From UKL13-2 sp040379385 (GTDB lineage Bacteria > Pseudomonadota > Gammaproteobacteria > Burkholderiales > Usitatibacteraceae), in assembly GCA_040379385.1 (NCBI GenBank), contig JBEILF010000137.1, positions 1 to 6,502 of the forward strand: a stretch of 6,502 nt of DNA, in the 5' to 3' direction. Made by a program: the position numbers and the translations under genes. Below are positions 1-5,766 of the stretch, piece by piece; the stretch's first letter is position 1; the number at the start of each line of letters is the position of its first letter. The notes under the pieces were generated by a model that ran no database searches, was not told the DNA's origin, and worked only from the letters and a program-made list of their open reading frames with translations.

Positions 1-838
1 GTGCGATACGGTATCCCTTCTGCTCGCCATAGAACCCATACAAATTCTCAAGATGCTCGCGAACGATCGACGAAACCTCAGCAATCGTAGGCGGCGCAAG
101 ATGTGTCCCCGTCTTCTGGAACCAGCTTATCTCGCGAAAAATCCACGGCCGTCCCTGAGCGGCGCGACCAATCATTACCGCATCGGCACCTGTGTAGTCC
201 AAAACGAACTTGGCTTTCTCAGGTGAATCGATATCGCCATTGGCAACGACTGGAATCTTCACCTGCTGCTTCACCGCGCGAATCGTGCCGTATTCGGCGT
301 CGCCGTTATAGAGGTCGGCGCGTGTACGACCGTGTACTGCGAGACAATGGATACCATTTTCTTCGGCAATACGTGCGATTTTCAGTGCGTTTTTGTGGTC
401 GCGGTCCCAGCCCGTACGAATCTTTAGTGTTACTGGCACGTCGACCGCGTTAACAACAGCGGAAACAATTCTCTCGACGAGAGCTTCGTCCTGAAGCAGC
501 GCTGATCCGGCATACACGTTACAAACTTTTTTGGCAGGGCAGCCCATGTTGATATCAATCATTTGTGCGCCACGATCAACGTTGTAACGCGCCGCCTCTG
601 CCATCATGTCGGGATCGGCACCGGCGATTTGCACCACGATGGGTTCCGCTTCACCGGCGTGGTTGCCGCGCAATATTGATTTCTCGGTCTGCCAAAGCTT
701 GCTATTGGCAGCAACCATCTCTGAAACCGCCATGCCCGCCCCCAGTTTCTTGCAAAGCTGGCGAAAGGGTCTATCTGTGACACCGGCCATCGGCGCACAG
801 ATCAAATTGTTCTTCAATAGATATGGGCCGATTTGCAC
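1..838 (-). CDS. dusB: tRNA-dihydrouridine synthase B (partial, C-terminus outside window)
   Basis: This is an FMN-dependent enzyme that reduces specific uridines in the tRNA D-loop to dihydrouridine, using NAD(P)H, in the cytoplasm. The reverse strand reads without a stop for 279 residues to the window edge. Visible landmarks are APMAGVTDRPFR at residues 15-26, SEM at 39-41, QIAGADP at 70-76, the catalytic-loop motif DINMGCPAKK with the active-site Cys at 100, LKIRTGW at 138-144, the FMN-phosphate region VHGRTRA at 168-174, ANGDI at 199-203 and MIGRAAQGRPWIFREI at 222-237. From memory, E. coli DusB is about 321 residues with its catalytic Cys also at 100, so roughly 40 residues are missing. 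The GTG start at 838-836 is chosen because VQIGPYLLKN aligns with the E. coli N-terminus MRIGPYQLRN. No Shine-Dalgarno is visible, and the frame stays open upstream to another GTG at 910-908, but the added 24 residues look non-native. In many gammaproteobacteria fis follows dusB, which would put it beyond the left edge. Confidence 0.96.
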   Translation of the reverse strand, partial: MQIGPYLLKNNLICAPMAGVTDRPFRQLCKKLGAGMAVSEMVAANSKLWQTEKSILRGNHAGEAEPIVVQIAGADPDMMAEAARYNVDRGAQMIDINMGCPAKKVCNVYAGSALLQDEALVERIVSAVVNAVDVPVTLKIRTGWDRDHKNALKIARIAEENGIHCLAVHGRTRADLYNGDAEYGTIRAVKQQVKIPVVANGDIDSPEKAKFVLDYTGADAVMIGRAAQGRPWIFREISWFQKTGTHLAPPTIAEVSSIVREHLENLYGFYGEQKGYRIA

Positions 839-930
839 GCGGGAAGCGGTGGGGGGTGAGAAAGCTAGGTAGGTGGAACAGCGCAACTTGCGAGCAAAAT
901 CTGATTTCACAAGTTAGCGTTAACCAAAAG

Positions 931-958
931 ATTTTACCGCTGCTTAAGTTTTAAGCAA
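931..958 (-). promoter_or_regulatory. Candidate sigma-70 promoter for dusB
   Basis: Read on the minus strand, TTGCTT (958-953) is followed after 16 bp by TAAAAT (936-931). The -10 box matches TATAAT at five of six positions, and the -35 box keeps the TTG core of TTGACA. Transcription would begin near 925 and leave a leader of about 87 nt before the GTG start. A perfect inverted repeat covers most of the -35 box and spacer. This is the best promoter match I found in the gap, but it was picked by eye and one such match can arise by chance in AT-rich DNA. Confidence 0.42.
941..957. repeat. Inverted repeat TGCTTAA-GTT-TTAAGCA, possible operator
   Basis: This is a perfect 7-bp inverted repeat with a 3-bp centre, lying across the -35 box and spacer of the candidate dusB promoter. 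A dyad in that place is typical of a repressor-binding site. As RNA it would be a weak AT-rich hairpin, with only two G-C pairs, so a DNA operator is more plausible than a terminator. No regulator can be named from the sequence. Confidence 0.45.
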
Positions 959-963
959 ATACA

Positions 964-987
964 AATTGCGATTTTGCCTACGCAATT
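964..987 (-). terminator. Possible terminator of the oxoprolinase gene
   Basis: On the minus strand AATTGCG (987-981) pairs with CGCAATT (970-964) across a 10-nt loop, and the second arm runs into TGTATTT. The 7-bp perfect stem followed by a U-rich tail fits a weak intrinsic terminator about 85 nt after the oxoprolinase stop codon. The stem is not GC-rich and the tail is interrupted, so it may instead be a binding site or a chance repeat. Confidence 0.35.
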
Positions 988-1071
988 CACACATCTGCAA
1001 CAAAACGTTGCGACACGACAAATAGTATTTGCCGCGCCGCAACAAGCCGTCTGCGATCTAGCTCTCGCAGT

Positions 1072-4000
1072 TCAGTTTGATCGCTCGCCGTATCCGCCTC
1101 CGCCCGGTGTCTCTAGGGCAAATACATCACCCGGATTGACTTCCACCTCGTCCGAGTAGGATAACGTTGTACGTGATCCATCCGGGTGTTCAATCCAGTT
1201 TGCGCCACAGGCGCCAGCGCCACCACCTCTCATCCCAAATGGCGGCACCAAGCGGTGTCCGGCAAGAATGGCGGCTGTCATCTTTTCGAGAAAGCGAATT
1301 TTCCGAACGGCACCATCCCCGCCACGAAATTTTCCCTTGCCACCAGAGCCACGGCGAATGGCGTGCTCTACCACAATCACGGGATAGCGCAGTTCCAAAA
1401 CCTCTGGATCGGTCAATCGCGAGTTTGTCATGTGTGCCTGCACCGCATCGCAGCCGTCAAAGGTAGGGCCGGCACCCGTCCCACCAGAAACCGTTTCGTA
1501 GTACTGGTACTGGTGGTTGCCGAATGTGAAGTTATTCATGGTGCCACTACTGGCAGCCATTACGCCTAATGCTCCGATCAAAGCGTCAGTAATACACTGT
1601 GAGGTTTCAACGTTACCTGCCACGGTTGCGGCCGGGGGCAAAGGGTTCAGCATGGAGCCACGCGGAATGATAATCGTGAGTGGTTTCAGGCATCCGGCGT
1701 TGAGTGGAATATCGCTGTCTACCAACATTCGAAACACGTAGAGAACTGCGGCGAATACAACAGCGGAAGGCGCGTTGAAGTTCGAGGTGAGCTGGGCGGA
1801 AGTCCCTGTGAAGTCGATGGTAGCGCTGCGTTTGTCGGCACCGATTGTGACCTTAACCGCAATGATTGCGCCGTTATCCATCGCATAGGAAAAGCTGCCA
1901 TCGTGAAGTTTGCCAATCGCGCGGCGCACACTTTCTTCGGCGTTGTCCTGAACGTGCTGCATGTAGGCTTGTACCGCGCCAAAGCCAAAGTGGTTGACCA
2001 TCTGTTTCAACTCTTGTGCACCTTTTTCATTCGCCGCAATTTGTGCCCGCATGTCGGCGATGTTTTGATCGATATTTCGAGCGGGGTGTTTGGCGGCGGC
2101 CAGCAACGTGCGCATTTCTGTTTCGAGAAATACGCCGTTGGACATCAACTTCACGTTATCCAGTAGTACACCTTCGTCTTCGACGGTTTTGGAAAAGGGC
2201 GGCATGGAGCCGGGGGTGATACCGCCAATGTCGGCGTGGTGGCCACGCGAGCCAACAAAAAACTGGGGAGTGCTACTGGTGCTGTCAAGAAAAACCGGGG
2301 TGACGACTGTGATGTCAGGCAAATGGGTGCCGCCGTTGTAAGGATCGTTTAGTACAAATACATCGCCAGGCTGCATACGCCCAAAGTTTTTTCGATAAAC
2401 CGTGCTAACGGATTCTCCCATCGAACCCAAGTGCACCGGCATATGTGGCGCATTGGCGATCAAGTTGGCGTTTGCATCAAACAACGCACAACTGAAATCA
2501 AGCCGTTCCTTGATATTCACTGAGTAGGCGGTCTGTTGCAGCCGTGTTCCCATCTGTTCTGCGATTGACATGAAAAGATTGTTGAAAACCTCAAGCATCA
2601 CGGGGTTGGCTGATTCGCGCGTTGGCGGATCGGAAAGACGTTCGATGACTAGTGGTGTTGTCCGTGTCAGGATGAGGTCCTGCGTGGTGGTGAGATTCGC
2701 GCACCAGCCCGGCTCAACCACCGTCGTCGCGTTCCCGTCCACAATGATTGCGGGGCCAACGATTGGTTGGCCGGGGGCCAAGCTGGTGCGCGAATAGACG
2801 CCCGCCTGCAACGATTTGCCGTTAGATACCAGCCGCGCCAGCGCGAAGGGCTGGTTGTTTGGATGTTCCGCCGCAGATGATTTGGTCGAATCGCAGTCGA
2901 TATCTGCAGATTGACCTGTGACTTCGACCGATATCGTCTCAACGATAAGTCCGCGCCCGTGCATCAGAAAGCTGAAACGGCGTTTGTAAGCGGCCTCATA
3001 TGCAGCCTGCATTGCCGGGGCATCGCCAAACTCGACGGCAATCGCAGAATCCGTGCCGATGTACTTCAGATGAACGCGTGTTGCGAGGCTGATCCGGGCG
3101 GTCTCGACGCCCTGTGAGGCCACCTCTCGCGTCGCGCTGTCAGCCAGTTCGCCAAATCTTTGCGCGAGTATCGCAACAGTAGAGTCAGTGAGCGGCGCTT
3201 CGATTGTGCTTTGGCGCATTGCAGTGATGTTCGCCAGACCCATGCCGTAGGCGGACAACACACCGGATAACGCATGGATGTAGATGGTCGTCATGCCGAG
3301 TTGATCAGCTACCAGACACGCATGCTGTCCGCCGGCTCCACCAAAGCATTGCAATACATACTCAGTCACGTCGTGGCCGCGCTCTACAGAAATACGCTTA
3401 ATGGCGTTGGCCATGTTGGCCACCGCAATACGCAGGAATCCTTCAGCAACCTGTTCCGCAGTTTGTTCAACTCCGGTTGCACGCGAGACGTCCTCCGCCA
3501 GTGCGGAAAATTGCCGTTGAACGGTCTCCGTATCCAGCGGTGATACAGCGTCATTTCCGAATAACGTTGGGAACCAGTCGGGTTGCAGCTTGCCCAGCAT
3601 GACGTTGCAATCGGTTACGGTGAGTGGTCCGCCGCGCCGGTAACACGCTGGCCCCGGATTGGCCCCTGCGCTATCTGGGCCGACACGAAAACGCGCGGTT
3701 TTCCCCACGGCGTCAAAGTGCAGGATAGATCCGCCACCTGCGGCAATGGTATGAATGGACATCATCGGCGCGCGCATCCGTACGCCGGCGACTTGTGTCT
3801 CGAACTCGCGCTCCAATTCGCCCGCAAAGTGTGAAACGTCGGTAGAGGTACCGCCCATGTCGAAGCCGATCACCTTGTCAAATCCTGCGGCTGTTGCGGT
3901 CTTGGTCATGCCGATGATCCCGCCTGCAGGGCCCGACAAAATGGCGTCTTTGCCCTGGAATCGACTGGCGTTAGTCAGTCCGCCGTTTGATTGCATGAAA

Positions 4001-4728
4001 TAAATCGGCGTATCGGGAAGCTCTTTGGTTACCTGTTCCACGTAACGTCGCAGAATCGGCGACAAGTAGGCGTCGACCACCGTGGTATCACCGCGCGAGA
4101 CAATTTTTATCACCGGGTTTATATCCGACGACGCCGAGACTTGGCGAAAGCCGACCTGCCGAGCGATTGCGGCGACCCGCAGCTCGTGTCGTGGGTACCG
4201 GTAGCTGTGCATACAGACGACGGCGACGGCGCGGAATCCGCGTGCATATGCGGCCTCAAGACCGGCTCGAATGCTGGCTTCGTCCAGTGGGGTAATGACT
4301 GCACCGGCCGCGCTGATACGCTCTGCGATCTCAATGACATCTGAATAGAGTAGCTCCGGTAGCCGGATATGCATGTCAAAGATGCGCGGTCGGTTCTGAT
4401 ACGCGATGCGCAGCTGATCACGAAAGCCGGCGGTGATGGCGAGCAGCGTTTTTTCACCTTTGCGTTCGAGCAGCGCATTTGTGGCGACCGTCGTACCCAT
4501 CTTTACCGCAGCGATGGTGGCAGCGGGAATGGCTGCATCGCCGGCGATACCCATCAGCTGGCGGATGCCCGCAATCGCTGCATCTTGGTACATACCCGGG
4601 TTCTCGGACAATAATTTCGCCGTGACAATCCTGCCGCCCGGCGTTTTGGCGACAATGTCGGTAAACGTGCCTCCCCTGTCAATCCAAAAATGCCACAGGC
4701 GAGCGTTTGTCACTTCAGTGTTTGCCAT
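1072..4728 (-). CDS. ATP-dependent 5-oxoprolinase, fused HyuA-HyuB (OPLAH type)
   Basis: This gene encodes a 1218-residue cytoplasmic enzyme predicted to open 5-oxo-L-proline to L-glutamate with ATP hydrolysis. The N-terminal HyuA half (about 1-690) has an actin-like ATPase fold: DRGGTFTD at 17-24, KMGTTVATNALLERKG at 76-91, SNGG at 247-250, SGPAGG at 265-270, FDMGGTSTD at 289-297 and CFGGAGGQHAC at 461-471. The HyuB half (about 708-1214) shows NIKERLDFSCALF at 738-750, PHMPVHLGSM at 761-770, LNDPYNGGTHLPD at 793-805, GHHADIGGITPGSMPP at 829-844, RRGSGGKGKFRGGDG at 1125-1139 and TPGGGGYG at 1207-1214. The motif order, and motifs I recall from human OPLAH, favour oxoprolinase over split hydantoinases, although N-methylhydantoinase and caprolactamase belong to the same family. 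The ATG at 4728 is the first possible start, since an in-frame TAA lies 12 bp upstream. No good Shine-Dalgarno is seen. The gene appears intact and unlinked to the unrelated PxpABC oxoprolinase. Confidence 0.93.
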   Translation of the reverse strand: MANTEVTNARLWHFWIDRGGTFTDIVAKTPGGRIVTAKLLSENPGMYQDAAIAGIRQLMGIAGDAAIPAATIAAVKMGTTVATNALLERKGEKTLLAITAGFRDQLRIAYQNRPRIFDMHIRLPELLYSDVIEIAERISAAGAVITPLDEASIRAGLEAAYARGFRAVAVVCMHSYRYPRHELRVAAIARQVGFRQVSASSDINPVIKIVSRGDTTVVDAYLSPILRRYVEQVTKELPDTPIYFMQSNGGLTNASRFQGKDAILSGPAGGIIGMTKTATAAGFDKVIGFDMGGTSTDVSHFAGELEREFETQVAGVRMRAPMMSIHTIAAGGGSILHFDAVGKTARFRVGPDSAGANPGPACYRRGGPLTVTDCNVMLGKLQPDWFPTLFGNDAVSPLDTETVQRQFSALAEDVSRATGVEQTAEQVAEGFLRIAVANMANAIKRISVERGHDVTEYVLQCFGGAGGQHACLVADQLGMTTIYIHALSGVLSAYGMGLANITAMRQSTIEAPLTDSTVAILAQRFGELADSATREVASQGVETARISLATRVHLKYIGTDSAIAVEFGDAPAMQAAYEAAYKRRFSFLMHGRGLIVETISVEVTGQSADIDCDSTKSSAAEHPNNQPFALARLVSNGKSLQAGVYSRTSLAPGQPIVGPAIIVDGNATTVVEPGWCANLTTTQDLILTRTTPLVIERLSDPPTRESANPVMLEVFNNLFMSIAEQMGTRLQQTAYSVNIKERLDFSCALFDANANLIANAPHMPVHLGSMGESVSTVYRKNFGRMQPGDVFVLNDPYNGGTHLPDITVVTPVFLDSTSSTPQFFVGSRGHHADIGGITPGSMPPFSKTVEDEGVLLDNVKLMSNGVFLETEMRTLLAAAKHPARNIDQNIADMRAQIAANEKGAQELKQMVNHFGFGAVQAYMQHVQDNAEESVRRAIGKLHDGSFSYAMDNGAIIAVKVTIGADKRSATIDFTGTSAQLTSNFNAPSAVVFAAVLYVFRMLVDSDIPLNAGCLKPLTIIIPRGSMLNPLPPAATVAGNVETSQCITDALIGALGVMAASSGTMNNFTFGNHQYQYYETVSGGTGAGPTFDGCDAVQAHMTNSRLTDPEVLELRYPVIVVEHAIRRGSGGKGKFRGGDGAVRKIRFLEKMTAAILAGHRLVPPFGMRGGGAGACGANWIEHPDGSRTTLSYSDEVEVNPGDVFALETPGGGGYGERSN

Positions 4729-4748
4729 GACGGCAGTTTAATACCTGG

Positions 4749-4768
4749 GCAGCCGAAACATAGGCTGC
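4749..4768. repeat. Inverted repeat GCAGCC/GGCTGC in the oxoprolinase leader
   Basis: GCAGCC (4749-4754) and GGCTGC (4763-4768) form a perfect GC-rich 6-bp stem around an 8-nt loop. On the oxoprolinase transcript it would end 20 nt upstream of the start codon, so it could be a leader hairpin affecting translation. It could equally be a DNA-binding site for a regulator of either divergent gene. A stem of this size is only mildly unexpected by chance. Confidence 0.35.
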
Positions 4769-4821
4769 GCAGCGGCGCGGCGCGGAAGCATGATTTCCAC
4801 CTCAATACTTGCCGGTGCCGC

Positions 4822-4851
4822 ATAATGCTGGCATTCAAATAGTCGAAGCAA
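4822..4851 (-). promoter_or_regulatory. Weak candidate promoter for the oxoprolinase gene
   Basis: On the minus strand TTGCTT (4851-4846) is followed after 18 bp by CATTAT (4827-4822), which matches the -10 consensus at four of six positions. Transcription would start near 4815 and give a leader of roughly 85 nt containing the 4749-4768 hairpin. The -35 hexamer is the same as in the candidate dusB promoter. Both boxes are imperfect, so this is a low-confidence call. Confidence 0.2.
4824..4835. repeat. Short dyad AATGC-TG-GCATT, possible operator
   Basis: This 12-bp site has perfect 5-bp arms and a 2-bp centre, and overlaps a second small dyad GCAT-A-ATGC at 4820-4828. It ends 18 bp upstream of the propeller gene start and touches the weak oxoprolinase -10 box. 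A protein bound here could affect both directions of transcription. The evidence is symmetry and position only. Confidence 0.3.
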
Positions 4852-4853
4852 AT

Positions 4854-5753
4854 ATGTATTCCACGCCGCTTTCACTCACCTCCGATACCCACTTTGAATT
4901 GCCGTCGTTTCTGCATGATGCCGGTGCCGATAACCCTTGGTCGCACGCGAATCTAGGCGGACGGGACATACATAGCTTTCTGGACGGTCCGTGCTTCGAT
5001 AGTAGCGGGAGTTTATGGCTGGCAGATGCGCCATTCGGACGCATTTTTCGTGTCACACCGACCGGCGAATGGGACCTCATTACCAAGTATGACGGCTGGC
5101 CGAGCGGCTTAGAGTTTCATACGGATGGCCGCCTTTTCATTGCCGATCAGCGGCACGGCATTTTGCAGTTTGATGTCAGCCTGCGGAAGTTGGCTCCGGT
5201 ATTGACCCACTATGTCGGACAGCGGTTCTTAGGCGTGACTCACCTGACCTTTGCCAGCAACGGTGATCTGTATTTTTCCGATGCAGGCCAAACCGGTCTG
5301 CACGCTGCTGACGGTGCCTTGTACCGGATGAAAGCTAACGGTGAGTTACAACGATTGGTAGACGGCATCCCGCGGCCGTCCGGACTTGGGCTTGGTGCCA
5401 ATGAAGATTTATTGCTGATGGCGGTGGCGGGTGATAACGCCATTTGGCGAGTACCCTTGGTCGAGGGCGGCGTCTCAAAAGTGAGCCGATACATTCATCT
5501 TTCGGGCGGATCAGGCACCAACGGCGGCCCCGGCGGGATTGCCATGGATAGTGATGACAATGTTTATGTTGCCCATCAGGGGATGGGTTGTGTGTGGATG
5601 TTCGATAAACGCGGTGAGCCGAAGTATCGTGTCGATTCGTCGCGCGGCGACAGTACAACCGGTATCGCCATCGATCCGAACGATCCGAGAAGCATTGTGG
5701 TCACTGAGGCGCAAACCGGCGTGGTGCTCAAAGCCAGCCTGCCGATGTACTGA
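4854..5753 (+). CDS. SMP-30/gluconolactonase-like six-bladed beta-propeller protein
   Basis: This 299-residue protein is built from six beta-propeller blades. Their inner and outer strands are visible as LWLADAPFGRIFRV (54-67), LFIADQRHGILQFD (94-107), LYFSDAG...GALYRM (139-159), LLLMAVAGDNAIWRV (186-200), VYVAHQGMGCVWMFD (237-251) and IVVTEAQTGVVLKA (281-294). Family members are often lactonases or related hydrolases. There is no signal peptide, so it is probably cytoplasmic. The usual metal ligands appear replaced: the Glu of EGP is Asp in LDGP (44-46), the Asn of PNG is Ser in PSG (175-177), and the Asp of PDG is Gly in GPGG (225-228). Substrate and activity are therefore uncertain. The ATG at 4854, with GAAG 5 nt upstream, is preferred over an in-frame TTG at 4809. 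The stop codon lies 13 bp before kynA, which implies co-transcription and suggests a role near tryptophan catabolism. Confidence 0.88.
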   Translation: MYSTPLSLTSDTHFELPSFLHDAGADNPWSHANLGGRDIHSFLDGPCFDSSGSLWLADAPFGRIFRVTPTGEWDLITKYDGWPSGLEFHTDGRLFIADQRHGILQFDVSLRKLAPVLTHYVGQRFLGVTHLTFASNGDLYFSDAGQTGLHAADGALYRMKANGELQRLVDGIPRPSGLGLGANEDLLLMAVAGDNAIWRVPLVEGGVSKVSRYIHLSGGSGTNGGPGGIAMDSDDNVYVAHQGMGCVWMFDKRGEPKYRVDSSRGDSTTGIAIDPNDPRSIVVTEAQTGVVLKASLPMY

Positions 5754-5754
5754 C

Positions 5755-5758
5755 GAGG
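5755..5758 (+). promoter_or_regulatory. Ribosome-binding site deciding the kynA start
   Basis: GAGG lies 8 nt before the ATG at 5767, an ideal distance. The in-frame GTG at 5761 would be only 2 nt away, so the ATG is the better start. The site begins one base after the stop codon of the propeller gene, consistent with translation of both from one mRNA. Confidence 0.65.
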
Positions 5759-5766
5759 CGGTGTCA

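Larger units (their letters stand above)
839..1071. other. Intergenic region between oxoprolinase and dusB, rich in inverted repeats
   Basis: I see no gene in this 233-bp gap between two minus-strand genes. It is more AT-rich than its surroundings, especially 900-1030. It carries five short perfect inverted repeats: 941-957 (7-bp arms), 964-987 (7-bp arms), 997-1011 (5-bp arms GCAAC/GTTGC), 1019-1031 (CAAAT-AGT-ATTTG) and 1051-1070 (CTGCGA/TCGCAG, 8-nt loop, just past the oxoprolinase stop codon). The spacing and a candidate promoter suggest dusB is transcribed separately from the oxoprolinase gene. No tRNA cloverleaf or riboswitch-like core was recognised. Confidence 0.7.
4729..4853. promoter_or_regulatory. 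Divergent control region between oxoprolinase and propeller-kynA genes
   Basis: This 125-bp region must hold promoters for both the minus-strand oxoprolinase and the plus-strand propeller-kynA pair, unless transcription enters from elsewhere. A GC-rich stretch at 4766-4784 separates two inverted repeats, at 4749-4768 and 4824-4835. No plus-strand promoter with two good boxes was found; CATAAT at 4821-4826 is a possible -10 without a recognisable -35. The compact divergent layout is typical of genes sharing one regulator, but none is encoded in the window. Confidence 0.55.

Noticed and set aside
103..872. Plus-strand frames opposite dusB and a minus-strand frame at 604-798
   Set aside because: The reverse-strand dusB frame explains this region fully; these are out-of-frame readings with no family motifs.
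1167..4614. Many open reading frames of 60-130 codons on the plus strand opposite the oxoprolinase gene
   Set aside because: They lie entirely opposite a long, well-conserved coding frame, have low-complexity Arg/His/Ser-rich translations and show no recognisable domains. They are antisense shadows.
4766..4784. GCGC-rich stretch considered as a repeat element
   Set aside because: It is a short GC-rich run with no defined unit or second copy in the window.
4809..4853. N-terminal 15-residue extension of the propeller protein from a TTG codon
   Set aside because: TTG starts are rare, no ribosome-binding site precedes it, and the ATG at 4854 has a weak GAAG site at a suitable distance. It remains a minor alternative.
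5761..5766. GTG at 5761 as the kynA start
   Set aside because: It would be only 2 nt from the GAGG site; the ATG at 5767 is spaced correctly and is the commoner codon.
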